A stretch of DNA of 64,000 bases. Origin: Enterococcus ratti (GTDB lineage Bacteria > Bacillota > Bacilli > Lactobacillales > Enterococcaceae). The stretch spans positions 62,001 through 126,000 of the forward strand of contig NZ_JXLB01000003.1 in assembly GCF_001886195.1 (NCBI RefSeq), given 5' to 3'. Below, in pieces: positions 54,140-64,000 of this stretch. The notes beneath the pieces are model-generated. The model searched no databases. It saw only the letters and a list, made by a program, of their open reading frames with translations, and was not told the origin of the DNA. Position 1 is the stretch's first letter. Every line of letters starts with the position of its first letter. A program made the translations under genes and the position numbers.

Positions 54140-55863
54140 ATGTCAACGATCAATGCTGGTATTGCTATGGTAAAAATAATGGAAAGTTGGGGAATTGAAC
54201 ATATCTATGGTATTCCTGGAGGTTCGTTTAATTCAATAATGGATGCTTTATACCATGAAAAATCTCAAATAAGATACATCCAAGTTCGTCACGAAGAAGT
54301 TGGTGCACTGGCGGCGGCAGCACAAGCAAAGCTGACAGGAAAAGTTGGCGTTGTTTTCGGATCTGCTGGTCCTGGTGCTACACATTTGATCAATGGTTTA
54401 TATGATGCACAAATGGATCATGTGCCAGTAGTAGCTTTGCTGGGACAAGTTGCTTCTACTTCAATAAATTATAACTCTTTTCAGGAATTAAATGAAAATC
54501 CAATCTTTGCAGACGTCAGTATTTATAATCGAACCGTGATGACACCTCAGAGGCTACCTCATGTTGTCGACGAGGCAATCAAAGCAGCCTACGAATATAA
54601 AGGAGTAGCCATCGTTACAATTCCAGTTAATTTAGGATTTGAAGAGATTGAAAAAGAAAAAATATCCACTGCCTCTACACATAAAACAGGGCTAATTTTA
54701 CCTAATGAAAAAGATTTATTAACTGCCATTCCTTTTATTGAAAAAGCAAAAAAACCAGTACTTTATGTTGGTCAAGGGACACGCAATGGCTTCTCACAAA
54801 TTAAAAAATTTACAGAGCATTTTTCGATGCCCGTAGTGGCTTCTGTTTTGGCAAAGGGAATTATTCCCGATAACTACAAAAACTTTATGGGATTTGCCGG
54901 TCGTGTCGCTACAAAACCGGCAAATGAAGTGTTGGCAGAAGCTGATTTAATTTTATTTGTGGGAAGTGATTTTCCATTTGGTCGTACATTTTTTAACTCA
55001 GAGGCTGAATTTATACAAGTAGATATTGATGCTTCAAAATTTGGACGAAGGCATACGACTTCCCTGTCTATCTTGGGAGACGCCAATACAACGTTACAAA
55101 GATTAACCGAACTTGGACATTCTCGTCCTAAAGATCGTTGGTATTTAGCAAATCAAGAAAATAAACGTCATTGGATAAACTGGCTACAATCTTTTGAATC
55201 ACGTGAAGATAAACCCATTCGACCAGAAGCTGTATACAAAGAAATCAATCGTATTGCCGAAGAAGATGCTATTTTTGTTACAGATGTTGGTAATACAACG
55301 ATTCACTCTATCCGTTTGTTGAATATGAATGGTAAACAACAACATACAACTTCTGGTTGGTTTGCTACTATGGGTTATGGTATCCCCGGAGGAATTGCTG
55401 CTCAATTAAACTATCCTGAAAAACAAGTATTTACCTTAAGTGGTGACGGTGGATTTGCGATGGTTATGCAAGATATCATTACACAAGTAAAATATCAACT
55501 TCCTATCATTAACGTAGTTTTATCCAACTCATCATTTGGATTCATTGAAGCAGAACAAGAAGATACGGAACAAAAAAGTTTGGTGTCTGGTTAGAAGATG
55601 CTGATTTTGGAAAAGTTAGCGAAGCATTAGGAGCTGATGGTTTCACAATCACCGAGTATCATCAGTTACGACCTGCTTTTGATGCAGCAAAACGATCGCA
55701 TCGACCAGTCGTTATTGATATCAAAATCAGTAACAACCGTCCATTACCAGTAGAAAAACTGTGTTTAGATTCGAGAAAATTCTCAAATGAAGAAATCAAA
55801 CAATTCAAAGAAAAATATGAAATTCATGATTTACCTACTCTAAATGAACTCTACGAAAAATAG
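54140..55863 (+). pseudogene. Pyruvate oxidase, one-base frameshift
   Basis: A thiamine-diphosphate enzyme that oxidises pyruvate to acetyl phosphate, CO2 and H2O2. The N-terminus reads MSTINAGIAMVKIMESWGIE HIYGIPGGSFN, with the catalytic Glu in RHEEVGALAAAA and the ThDP motif GDGGFAMVMQD. At 55572-55577 six A are present where seven are needed; the frame ends QKSLVSG, while KKFGVWLEDADFGKVSEALG and the rest through ELYEK-stop (55863) follows in another frame. The GIPGGSFNS, SAGPG and Pox-type C-terminus favour pyruvate oxidase over acetolactate synthase. ATG 54140 has GGGAG 8 bases upstream. The truncated 484-residue form lacks the last ~90 residues. Confidence 0.85.
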
Positions 55864-55975
55864 ATATAACTTATCCTTTTCTTATCAAATAGAAACGTTG
55901 CACATTAATTACAGCTAGAAAAAAGACAAACAAAACTAGATAGTTTTATTTGTCTTTTTAATGTTTTGATCACAC

Positions 55976-56515
55976 TTATCTAAACGCATAGACAATATGA
56001 TTAATCCCAAAAATCATAAAGTAAAAACCAACAAGAAAACTTAAAGTTAATGCAGATGAAATAGGATTAAATAATAAAATAATCCCTAACAAGACCCCTA
56101 AAATATTGATAACTACTGTAAACCAATAATGTCTTGTACTAATGCCTTTAGCTAAATCGGCGGTAAATAATGCCAATACAGAATCTGCAATAAACCAAAT
56201 AGCAAATACAAACGGTAATGCAACCACTCCTGCACCGATATTAAATAAAAAGAAAATTCCTATGAGAATATCAATAATGCCAATAATTAAAGGCAATTTC
56301 CCTTTGTAACCCGTTAATTCTTTTAGGCGATTACGTAAAAATAACTCAAAAATACCTTTTAAAAATGCAAAGATAGCAAATACAAAGACAATGGCTACCA
56401 AATTTCCGACTGGATCTTGGAAAGAGAGTAGTGAAACAAGAACAAATAAAATTCCTAGAAGCAACGATCCCCAATCCATTGTTTTTCTTTCATTCATTTT
56501 CATCCCAACTTTCAT
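55976..56515 (-). CDS. HdeD-like DUF308 membrane protein
   Basis: A protein of up to 179 residues with six membrane helices in repeating pairs (LLLGILFVLVSLLSFQDPVG, LVAIVFVFAIFAFLKGIFEL, LPLIIGIIDILIGIFFLFNI, VVINILGVLLGIILLFNPIS). This is the HdeD/DUF308 family linked to acid or general stress. Several in-frame ATGs (56515, 56503, 56497) lie together and the true start is unclear. Confidence 0.8.
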   Translation of the reverse strand: MKVGMKMNERKTMDWGSLLLGILFVLVSLLSFQDPVGNLVAIVFVFAIFAFLKGIFELFLRNRLKELTGYKGKLPLIIGIIDILIGIFFLFNIGAGVVALPFVFAIWFIADSVLALFTADLAKGISTRHYWFTVVINILGVLLGIILLFNPISSALTLSFLVGFYFMIFGINHIVYAFR

Positions 56516-56823
56516 TTTGATCTATTATTCATACTAACCTTCTCATTAACGTACGTCAAAACATATGCTAAACCAAGCGAAAAGAATAGACACTATCTAT
56601 TTCTTTCAAAGAACTATCAAATGCATCTTTTTTTATTAAAAGACTTCATCCGCTTTTTCATTAAATATTCATTCATCTGATCTTTCTAATAGTTAAAGAT
56701 CATTTTTTCTTGTATGTTCCACGTGAAACACAAAGAATGATTGATTCCCTTGAAACTTTCTTCTTTCCCCTATATAATTCTAGAAGACTTGTTAAACAAT
56801 AAAAAATAAAGTGAGGAAAAAAA

Positions 56824-58449
56824 TTGATTACTGTAAATGATGTAAGTTTGCACTTTTCAGACCGCAAACTATTTGATGATGTTAATATTAAATTCACTCC
56901 AGGAAATTGTTATGGCTTAATAGGTGCAAATGGTGCAGGTAAATCAACATTCCTTAAAGTATTATCTGGAGACTTACAGCCTTCAACCGGAACAGTTTCT
57001 ATGGGTCCGGATGAGCGAATGGCTGTCTTAAAACAAAATCATTATGATTACGAAGAATACACCGTCTTAGAAACCGTCATTATGGGACATAAGCGTTTAT
57101 ATGAAGTAATGAAAGAAAAAGATGCTATTTATATGAAAGAAGATTTCACCGATGAAGATGGCATAAGAGCAGCAGAATTAGAAGGCGAATTTGCTGAATT
57201 AAATGGCTGGGAAGCAGAGACTGAAGCTGCTGTTTTATTGCAAGGATTAAATATTCCTGAAGAACTTCATCATCAACTGATGAGTGAGTTAACGAGTGGT
57301 CAAAAAGTAAAAGTCCTTTTAGCGCAAACATTATTTGGTAAACCAGATGTTCTATTACTTGATGAACCAACTAATGGATTAGACATTCAATCAATCAACT
57401 GGCTGGAAGAATTTTTGATTGAATTTGAAAATACCGTAATTGTTGTATCTCATGACCGTCATTTTTTAAACAAAGTATGTACGCATATGGCAGATTTAGA
57501 TTTCGGTAAAATTAAATTATATGTTGGCAATTATGATTTTTGGTTAGAATCCAGCCAGCTTGCTGCAAAATTACAAGCCAATGCAAATGCAAAAAAGGAA
57601 GAAAAAATTAAAGAATTACAAGAATTTATTGCGCGTTTTAGTGCCAATGCTTCAAAATCAAAACAAGCAACTTCTCGAAAAAAGATGTTAGAAAAGATTA
57701 CATTGGAGGATATTCAACCTTCTTCACGACGTTACCCCTTCGTAGGGTTTAAACCTGAACGTGAAATTGGCAATGACCTTTTAAAAGTCGAAAATGTTAG
57801 TGTAACTATCGACGGAAAGAAAATTTTAAATGATATATCATTTAATCTAAAGAAAGATGATAAGGTGGCTTTTATTGCTGAAAATGATATTACAATAACT
57901 ACTCTCTTTAAAGTTATCATGGGAGAAATTACACCTAATGTAGGTTCGGTAAAATGGGGCGTCACAACCAGTCGCTCGTATTTACCAAAAGATACGACAA
58001 AAGAATTTGATACTGAATTGACAATTTTAGATTGGTTACGTCAATACGCAAGTAAAGAAGAAGATGACAATACTTTTTTACGAAGTTTCTTAGGACGAAT
58101 GCTTTTTTCTGGTGAAGAAGTATTGAAACCTGTCAATGTTCTTTCTGGTGGAGAAAAAGTACGCTGTATGCTTTCTAAAATGATGCTTTCTAAAGCAAAT
58201 GTTTTAATTTTAGACGATCCTACGAACCATTTAGACTTAGAATCAATTACAGCATTAAATGACGGTTTGATGACATTTACCGGTTCTATTCTTTTTACTT
58301 CACATGATCATCAATTTATCCAAACTCTTGCAAATCGTATTATTGCTGTCTCCGATAATGGAGTAGTTGATCGTGCCGATACCACTTATGATGAATTTTT
58401 AGAAAACCAAGAGATACAAAAACAATTAAATAAACAATGGAAAAAATAA
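56824..58449 (+). CDS. ABC-F family ATPase (YkpA/YbiT type)
   Basis: A soluble protein with two ABC domains that acts on ribosomes rather than in transport. Domain 1: Walker A LIGANGAGKSTFLKV, signature ELTSGQKVKVLLAQ, Walker B VLLLDEPTNGLD. Domain 2: divergent loop FIAENDITITTLFKV, typical of this subfamily, signature LSGGEKVRCMLS, Walker B VLILDDPTNHLDLES. The linker LQEFIARFSANASKSKQATS lies between. The start is TTG 56824 after TGAGGAAA. 541 residues, full length. Confidence 0.93.
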   Translation: MITVNDVSLHFSDRKLFDDVNIKFTPGNCYGLIGANGAGKSTFLKVLSGDLQPSTGTVSMGPDERMAVLKQNHYDYEEYTVLETVIMGHKRLYEVMKEKDAIYMKEDFTDEDGIRAAELEGEFAELNGWEAETEAAVLLQGLNIPEELHHQLMSELTSGQKVKVLLAQTLFGKPDVLLLDEPTNGLDIQSINWLEEFLIEFENTVIVVSHDRHFLNKVCTHMADLDFGKIKLYVGNYDFWLESSQLAAKLQANANAKKEEKIKELQEFIARFSANASKSKQATSRKKMLEKITLEDIQPSSRRYPFVGFKPEREIGNDLLKVENVSVTIDGKKILNDISFNLKKDDKVAFIAENDITITTLFKVIMGEITPNVGSVKWGVTTSRSYLPKDTTKEFDTELTILDWLRQYASKEEDDNTFLRSFLGRMLFSGEEVLKPVNVLSGGEKVRCMLSKMMLSKANVLILDDPTNHLDLESITALNDGLMTFTGSILFTSHDHQFIQTLANRIIAVSDNGVVDRADTTYDEFLENQEIQKQLNKQWKK

Positions 58450-58469
58450 TTTAATTGAAGTATTAAAAA

Positions 58470-58508
58470 CTTCTCAAAACAAAGAAAACTGTTTTGAGAA
58501 GTTTTTTT
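58470..58508 (+). terminator. Terminator after the ABC-F gene
   Basis: CTTCTCAAAACA pairs perfectly with TGTTTTGAGAAG, followed by seven T. Confidence 0.88.
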
Positions 58509-58661
58509 GATTGAATATTGAAAATCTTCATTAATAAGAGCTTATAAAAAGAATCTCATCAAACTTGAAATCTTCAAAACCGCTAATGAGATTCTTAACA
58601 GAGAAAACTTCCTCTTTTCACAATACACTTTCTTACTTCTAAAAGACAAGCTTAATTCATT

Positions 58662-59525
58662 TTATCGTGTAATTCCCATTGAAAATATGGCGATACATCC
58701 GTAACCTGTATGACTAGCAATAGTTGGACCTAACGGATATAATTTAACCTCTTTCATTTTAATATTTTCTTCTAGCAGTTGCTTCGTTTTTTCAGCTCTT
58801 TCTAAATCTCCTGCATAAGCAATGTATACTGTTTGTTCCAGAGGTGCAACAATTGTTTTTACTGTTTCTTCAACAATGTGTTGGATCGCTTTATTTCTAC
58901 CTCTTACTTTATTAACATTTGTTAAACGCCCTTCTTTATCTACTGTAATAATTGGTTTTACGTTTAAAATGTTTCCTAAGGCTGCACTTGTTTTAGAAAT
59001 ACGTCCTCCACGCTCAAGATATTTTAAATCATCTACCGTTACCCATGAATGTACTTTTAAATAATTTTCTTCTAACCATGACAAAGTTTCTTCTAATGTT
59101 TTCCCTTCATTTCTCAAACGAACAGCTTCTAACACTAATATTCCTTCTCCAAGACTAGCAGCTTTCGTATCAAATACCTGAATTTGCGGATCTACGTACT
59201 CTTCATTTAATAATGCTACGGCTTGCAAAGCACTATTATAAGATCCGCTTAAAGCGCTTGAAAAAGCAATGTATAAAACAGGCTGTTTTTTTTCAACGTA
59301 TGGACGGAAAAATTCGATATACTGACCAACATTGATTTGTGAGGTCGTCGGTGCAGCGCCATTTTTTAATTGTTCCATGTAGTTATCGTTGTCAAATGTT
59401 CTTCCAAGGTCATCCATTAATTCAAGATCACCTAATCGAATTTTCATAGATAAAAATTCAACATTTGCTACTTGTAGAACTTGATAAGGCAGATCACAAC
59501 ACGAATCTGTTACAATATGATACAC
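58662..59525 (-). CDS. DegV-family fatty-acid-binding protein
   Basis: A 287-residue protein of the DegV/FakB family, which presents fatty acids to the FakA kinase. Motifs: YHIVTDSCCDLPYQ (T/S-D-S-x-x-D), AAPTTSQINVGQYIEFF (TSQ), IAFSSALSGSYNSA and VWDTKAAS-like VFDTKAASLGEG. The start is taken at GTG 59525, 9 bases after AAGGAG; an in-frame TTG at 59543 would include the ribosome binding site itself. Intact. Confidence 0.88.
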   Translation of the reverse strand: MYHIVTDSCCDLPYQVLQVANVEFLSMKIRLGDLELMDDLGRTFDNDNYMEQLKNGAAPTTSQINVGQYIEFFRPYVEKKQPVLYIAFSSALSGSYNSALQAVALLNEEYVDPQIQVFDTKAASLGEGILVLEAVRLRNEGKTLEETLSWLEENYLKVHSWVTVDDLKYLERGGRISKTSAALGNILNVKPIITVDKEGRLTNVNKVRGRNKAIQHIVEETVKTIVAPLEQTVYIAYAGDLERAEKTKQLLEENIKMKEVKLYPLGPTIASHTGYGCIAIFSMGITR

Positions 59526-59740
59526 ATGTTTCAACTCCTTCAACTTTTCATTCTACTCTTAATGTCTATTATAGCAAATCTCTTGCCTAAAAAATAACAT
59601 TAACTATTTTTTTATATACAAGTTAGAACTCCTCCATAAATCTTTAGCAATTGAAAAGAGTAATGGTTTTATATGACTAAATAAATTTTTTGGTAAAATT
59701 AAACACTAACGTAAAGCAATTCTTTTTATTATTCACGATA

Positions 59741-59799
59741 AAAATGCCAAAACACACGAAAACTTTAACATAAATTTCGTAGTTTTGGCATTTTGTTCT
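59741..59799 (-). terminator. Terminator after purA
   Basis: AAAATGCCAAAAC (59741-59753) pairs perfectly with GTTTTGGCATTTT (59782-59794); on the minus strand TTTTTATCG follows. The stretch 59526-59740 shows no gene. Confidence 0.8.
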
Positions 59800-59880
59800 T
59801 ATGATATCGATACATTACCCATTCTTTTAAGCAATTTTATTTATTCCTTCAAAACATTCCTATTCAAAAAAACTAGCAAT

Positions 59881-61173
59881 TTAAATTTGTGCCCAAACGC
59901 TTTCTAAAATATTAGTTTGCGTTCGATCCGGGCCAACTGAAAATGTTGAGATACGCACGCCCACAAGCTCAGAAATGCGTCTCACGTAGTTTCGTGCATT
60001 TTCTGGTAAATCGGCAAGCGTTTTGCATTGGGTAATATCTTCAGACCAGCCAGGCAATTCTTCATAGATTGGTTTACAACGTTTCAATTCTTTTAAACTT
60101 GCTGGATAATGATAAATCAATTCACCATCTAGTTCATACGCTGTACAGATTTTTACTGTTTCTAATCCACTTAATACATCAATAGAATTAAGCGATAAGT
60201 TAGTAATACCTGACACGCGTTTTGAATGACGCATCACTACTGAATCAAACCACCCAACGCGTCGTGGACGCCCTGTAGTTGTTCCATATTCACGACCCAC
60301 TTCACGAATTTGCTGTCCTGTTTCATCAAACAATTCTGTCGGAAACGGTCCATCACCAACACGAGACGTATAAGCTTTACATACCCCAACAACTTTATTA
60401 ATTTTAGACGGACCAACGCCACTACCGATCGTTACCCCACCTGCTACTGGATTTGAAGATGTAACAAATGGATACGTTCCTTGATCGATATCCAACATAA
60501 CACCTTGCGCTCCTTCAAATAAAACACGTTTCCCTGCATCTAATGCATCATTTAAAATAACAGAAGTATCTGTTACATATTGTTTAATTTGTTGACCATA
60601 TTCATAATATTCTTCAAAAATTAATTCAAAATCAATAGGCGTAGAATCAAACATTTTTACAAATTGACGATTTTTATCTTCTAAGTTTAAACGTAGACGT
60701 TCTTCAAATATTTCTTTATCCAACAAGTCAGCAATACGGATACCTACACGAGCTGCTTTATCCATGTACGCTGGTCCAATTCCTTTGATCGTTGTTCCAA
60801 TCTTATTTTCCCCTTTTGCTTCCTCTTGTAATTGATCTAATTTGATGTGATAAGGCAAAATAACATGAGCACGATCAGAAATACGCAAATTATCGGTTGT
60901 AATGCCTTTTTCATGTAAATAAGCAAGCTCTTTTACTAATGACTGGGGATTGACAACAACCCCATTTCCAATCACACTGATTTTGTCTTTGTAAAAAATC
61001 CCTGAAGGAATCAAATGCAGTTTATAAGTAGCACCATTAAATTTAATCGTATGCCCTGCATTATCGCCACCTTGGTACCGTGCGATCACTTCAGCATTTT
61101 CACTAAGAAAGTCAGTAATCTTTCCTTTCCCTTCGTCGCCCCATTGTGTACCTACTACTACTACAGATGACAT
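59881..61173 (-). CDS. purA: Adenylosuccinate synthetase
   Basis: Joins IMP and aspartate with GTP in AMP synthesis. The P-loop [17 protein letters not shown] is at the N-terminus, with [31 protein letters not shown] and [16 protein letters not shown] further on. 430 residues, full length. GAGGTG precedes ATG 61173. It is the gene after dnaB on the same strand, as in many Lactobacillales. Confidence 0.97.
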   Translation of the reverse strand: MSSVVVVGTQWGDEGKGKITDFLSENAEVIARYQGGDNAGHTIKFNGATYKLHLIPSGIFYKDKISVIGNGVVVNPQSLVKELAYLHEKGITTDNLRISDRAHVILPYHIKLDQLQEEAKGENKIGTTIKGIGPAYMDKAARVGIRIADLLDKEIFEERLRLNLEDKNRQFVKMFDSTPIDFELIFEEYYEYGQQIKQYVTDTSVILNDALDAGKRVLFEGAQGVMLDIDQGTYPFVTSSNPVAGGVTIGSGVGPSKINKVVGVCKAYTSRVGDGPFPTELFDETGQQIREVGREYGTTTGRPRRVGWFDSVVMRHSKRVSGITNLSLNSIDVLSGLETVKICTAYELDGELIYHYPASLKELKRCKPIYEELPGWSEDITQCKTLADLPENARNYVRRISELVGVRISTFSVGPDRTQTNILESVWAQI

Positions 61174-61346
61174 TTGAACACCTCGTTTTATTTTATTTAA
61201 TCCTGAATTATTTTAACAACAACTTAATACTTATTCAACTAAAATCGAATAATAATTTTATTTATTTTATAAAAAAGATTAAAATACGAACATTAAGCAG
61301 AATTACTTCCACTCACTTTTCACTTAGTTTTAATGATAACACAAAA

Positions 61347-62714
61347 TTAGTATTCTTCTCTTGGTGATAAGGAAGAAAATTTATTGTATTCTTTGATAAA
61401 AAGTAATTCCACCGTACCACGAGCACCGCTACGGTTTTTTTCAATGATTACTTCAATCACATTATCATTTTTCGGCTCATTTTCTTCACCGTCTTCGCCA
61501 CCATCTCTCTCATAATAATCATCCCGATATAAGAAAGCAACAATATCTGCATCTTGTTCAATGGAGCCAGATTCACGAATGTCACTTAACACCGGACGTT
61601 TATCTTGTCGCTGTTCAACACCACGAGAAAGCTGTGATAATGCAATAACAGGTACCTTTAGTTCTTTGGCTAGTTTCTTTAATTGACGAGAAATCTCTGA
61701 TACTTCTTGTTGGCGATTTTCTCTACCGTTTCCTTCAATTAACTGTAAATAATCAATTAAGATCAATCCCAAATTTCCTTTTTCTTGTGCTAATTTTCGA
61801 CATTTTGCTCGTATTTCTGAAATTTTTATCCCGGGAGTATCATCAATAAAAATATTTGCTCGTGACAAACTTCCCATTGCAACAATCAAATTTGACCATT
61901 CTTCTTCAGAAAGCTGTCCAGTACGTAAGTGGCTTGCTTCAATTGAACCTTCTGCACAAAGCATCCGATTCACAAGTGATTCCGCCCCCATTTCAAGACT
62001 AAAAATAGCTACCGAACGATCTGTTTTCGTCCCCACATTCTGCGCAATATTTAGGGCAAAAGCTGTTTTTCCGACTGCCGGACGAGCAGCTAAGATAATC
62101 AATTCTTCTGGCTGCAATCCAGCGGTCATTCTATCCAATCCTTGATAACCAGTAGGAAGTCCAGTAATTTCCTCATTATTTTGAGCTAATTGATCAATAT
62201 TTTCAATGGTTGAATTCAACACTTCTGCAATAGATAAAAAACCACTGCGATTTCTTTTCTCAGATACTTCTAAAATGCTACGTTCTGCATCATCTAAAAT
62301 TGTCTGAACTTCTTCTCCTTGTTCAAAACCTTTTGTGACAATTCTTGTGGCTGTTTGGATCAACGTCCGAAGCAATGATTTTTCTTCAACAATTTTCGCA
62401 TAATAAACAATATTTGCCGCAGTCGGTACGGCTAATGCTAACTCTGAAAGATAACTTAAACCACCAGCATCTTCCAATAAATTAGCTTGTTCCAAACGAT
62501 CTTTTACTGTCACTACATCAATCGCTTCACTTCGATCATTTAATTCCTTCATTGCTTCAAAAATAATTTGATGTCCCCGACGATAAAAGTCTTTCGATTC
62601 TATGTACTCCATGGCATCAATGATCGTTTCAGCATCTAAAAAAATAGCTCCTAAAACCGCTTGTTCAGCTTCTATACTTTGCGGTGGAATTCGGTCCTGC
62701 CACACTTCGTTCAT
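61347..62714 (-). CDS. dnaB: Replicative DNA helicase
   Basis: Unwinds DNA at the replication fork as a hexamer. N-terminal domain RIPPQSIEAEQAVLGAIFLD, RecA-like domain with Walker A LAARPAVGKTAFALNIAQ, LILIDYLQLIEG and the C-terminal DIRESGSIEQDADIVAFLYR motif. 455 residues, normal length. Follows rplI by about 500 bases of mostly non-coding sequence. Confidence 0.97.
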   Translation of the reverse strand: MNEVWQDRIPPQSIEAEQAVLGAIFLDAETIIDAMEYIESKDFYRRGHQIIFEAMKELNDRSEAIDVVTVKDRLEQANLLEDAGGLSYLSELALAVPTAANIVYYAKIVEEKSLLRTLIQTATRIVTKGFEQGEEVQTILDDAERSILEVSEKRNRSGFLSIAEVLNSTIENIDQLAQNNEEITGLPTGYQGLDRMTAGLQPEELIILAARPAVGKTAFALNIAQNVGTKTDRSVAIFSLEMGAESLVNRMLCAEGSIEASHLRTGQLSEEEWSNLIVAMGSLSRANIFIDDTPGIKISEIRAKCRKLAQEKGNLGLILIDYLQLIEGNGRENRQQEVSEISRQLKKLAKELKVPVIALSQLSRGVEQRQDKRPVLSDIRESGSIEQDADIVAFLYRDDYYERDGGEDGEENEPKNDNVIEVIIEKNRSGARGTVELLFIKEYNKFSSLSPREEY

Positions 62715-63217
62715 ACCTATCGCTCCTTGTCTTCAATTGCTTCATTTTACAAGAAAATTGTAAAAAAGTCACTTTGAAAAAGTTTGTTTAACCATTCTTT
62801 ATTCTAAAAAAGAAGATTTATCTGTGCAGTAAGAAAAAATACTCAGAAAGAACTTGTACCTGATTTCCCTATCCAAAATTTCAATCAACAATACAAAATT
62901 CTAAATATTATCCAACCATTCTTTTAATGCATTAGTTTTTACTAAATAAGTAATAATTAAGCGGAAAAAAGGAAGAACTATTCTCTCCAAGCACGTAAAT
63001 GAAATAAATCCTCTTTTAAAAATAGCTTATGCGAACAACAAACCAGATCACCCAGAAAGTACTACTCTTTTTGGATGATCCGGTTTATATTATATAGTAA
63101 CTTCTTCCTAATGACTTCAAGAAACATGTAGTACATATAGATAAAATCCCTCTCGAATCTTAAAAAGAAATACATTCATTGCAGCTTAACGTCCGCCTTT
63201 TCCTAGACATTAACTAG
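62715..63217. other. Intergenic stretch between rplI and dnaB
   Basis: About 500 AT-rich bases. Besides the terminator at 63040-63086 I see no gene; the dnaB promoter should lie here. Confidence 0.4.
63040..63086 (-). terminator. Terminator of the gdpP-rplI operon
   Basis: AAACCAGATCACCCAGAAAG pairs with CTTTTTGGATGATCCGGTTT with three mismatches around a short loop, downstream of rplI on the minus strand; TTTGTTGTT follows. Confidence 0.65.
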
Positions 63218-63670
63218 CTATTCTTGAACAACATGCACTTTAATCGTTGCTGTTACTTCATGATGTAATTTTACTGGTACGTTAGTATAACCTAACGTTC
63301 GAATTGGATTATTCAGTTCAATTTTACGTTTATCCAACTTTATTTGATATTGTTTATTTAATCCTTCTGCAATTTGCTTCGAAGGAATCGAACCAAATAA
63401 ACGACTATCTTCTCCTGCTTTTGCTTTGAGTTCTACTACAGTATCCTCTTTTTCCAAAAGCTCTTTTAGTTTTTTTGCTTCTTCTAAAACTTCAGCTTCA
63501 TGCTTTTCCTGAGCTTTTTTCTGACCAGCTAGTTGACTAATACTGCTTTTCGTTGCTTCCTTTGCTAAATTATTTTTTAATAGATAATTTTGTGCATAAC
63601 CAGTCGGCACTTCTTTTATTTCACCTTTTTTTCCTTTACCTTTTACATCTTGTAAGAAAATGACTTTCAT
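63218..63670 (-). CDS. rplI: 50S ribosomal protein L9
   Basis: A 150-residue ribosomal protein: N-terminal rRNA-binding domain [31 protein letters not shown], a long connecting helix, and the C-terminal domain with [20 protein letters not shown]. Starts 5 bases after the gdpP stop, so co-transcribed and coupled. Confidence 0.97.
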   Translation of the reverse strand: MKVIFLQDVKGKGKKGEIKEVPTGYAQNYLLKNNLAKEATKSSISQLAGQKKAQEKHEAEVLEEAKKLKELLEKEDTVVELKAKAGEDSRLFGSIPSKQIAEGLNKQYQIKLDKRKIELNNPIRTLGYTNVPVKLHHEVTATIKVHVVQE

Positions 63671-63675
63671 GTCTA

Positions 63676-64000
63676 TTACTCCTTATCATATAGTTGGTTT
63701 CTATTTTCTTTGATTGTAGCCAATAAACGCTGCTTTGTTTCCTCTACTGTAACATTCTCCAATTGGGTAGCAGCATTTGTAAAATGACCACCTCCACCCA
63801 AGGATTCCATAATCACTTGGACATTGATTGTTCCTGTACTTCGAGCACTGATTCCAACGAGTCCGTCTGTTCGTTTTGTGATGACAAATGCACCATTGAT
63901 GTTAATCATTGAAAGAAGAGTATCTGCGGTTTTTGCTGCAATTACACTATTGTATTCTTTTTCATCTGTTCCTGCTGCAACAACAATATCTGAAGTCACA
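63676..64000 (-). CDS. gdpP: c-di-AMP phosphodiesterase GdpP, C-terminal end (5' part outside window)
   Basis: Only about 108 residues are in the window. They are the DHHA1 end of a DHH/DHHA1 phosphoesterase: [20 protein letters not shown] and the GGGGH motif in [17 protein letters not shown]. Position directly before rplI identifies GdpP, the membrane-bound enzyme that degrades cyclic di-AMP. The frame continues past the right edge. Confidence 0.88.
   Translation of the reverse strand, partial: VTSDIVVAAGTDEKEYNSVIAAKTADTLLSMININGAFVITKRTDGLVGISARSTGTINVQVIMESLGGGGHFTNAATQLENVTVEETKQRLLATIKENRNQLYDKE

Noticed and set aside
54128-54140. A possible fourth att copy (GAGTGGAAAATA)
   Set aside because: It differs from the core and is simply the ribosome binding site region of the pyruvate oxidase gene, with no hairpin, arm repeats or integrase beside it.
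54131-55594. Acetolactate synthase (alsS) as identity of the ThDP enzyme
   Set aside because: The N-terminal AGIAMVKIMESWGIEHIYGI pattern, the SAGPG segment and the C-terminal portion recovered after the frameshift fit pyruvate oxidase better.

Overview
The window looks like chromosome from a low-GC Gram-positive of the Enterococcaceae. Genes carry strong AGGAGG-type ribosome binding sites, some start with TTG or GTG, and the blocks coaA-guaA and gdpP-rplI-dnaB-purA are of the Lactobacillales kind. The strongly AT-rich sequence and the many broken genes (riboflavin genes, pyruvate oxidase, mobile-element genes) would fit a host-restricted species such as Melissococcus plutonius. That species guess is an inference from memory, not a database result.

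Layout. 1-6.9 kb is core: a LacI-type repressor (cut by the window edge), a 635-aa coiled-coil protein of unknown function, an RsmC-like methyltransferase preceded by 55 perfect copies of a 7-bp repeat, coaA and guaA. The 3' end of guaA is a known attachment site for Tn5801-like elements. Its 11-bp core GAGTGGGAATA occurs three times, at 6864, 15201 and 43416, so two complete element intervals stand in tandem and the remnant of a third lies to their right.

Element 1 (6.86-15.2 kb) is a compact integrative element. It has a tyrosine integrase, a DUF3173 excisionase candidate, a Rep_trans-type initiator/relaxase with a hairpin-rich origin region, and an Xre regulator. Its cargo is a radical SAM/SPASM enzyme, a Cys-free 143-aa candidate precursor, an ABC transporter and a small membrane protein, which looks like an undescribed RiPP-type peptide system.

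Element 2 (15.2-43.4 kb) is a Tn916/Tn5801-family conjugative element in decay. The integrase, the Orf7-like sigma factor, TcpC (Orf13), the VirB4 ATPase (Orf16) and the relaxase (Orf20) are all broken, and no coupling protein (Orf21) was found. Its cargo is a class I lanthipeptide cluster (leader with both an FxLD-like box and a GG site, C39 transporter, flavin reductase, frameshifted glycosyltransferase, truncated LanB and LanC), a PadR/DUF2812 pair at a 52-bp perfect palindrome, ArdA, a truncated thioester-domain adhesin, and an IetAS-type ATPase/subtilase defence pair whose protease has a nonsense codon.

Right of the third att copy lie a decayed integrase end and two probable immune-type proteins (a deoxyribosyltransferase/TIR-like protein with TPR-like repeats, and a TIR protein). 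Decayed ribBA/ribH, an Mga-type regulator and small membrane proteins follow. The last 11 kb is mostly core: ZIP transporter, frameshifted pyruvate oxidase, HdeD-like protein, ABC-F ATPase, DegV, purA, dnaB, rplI and the 3' end of gdpP.
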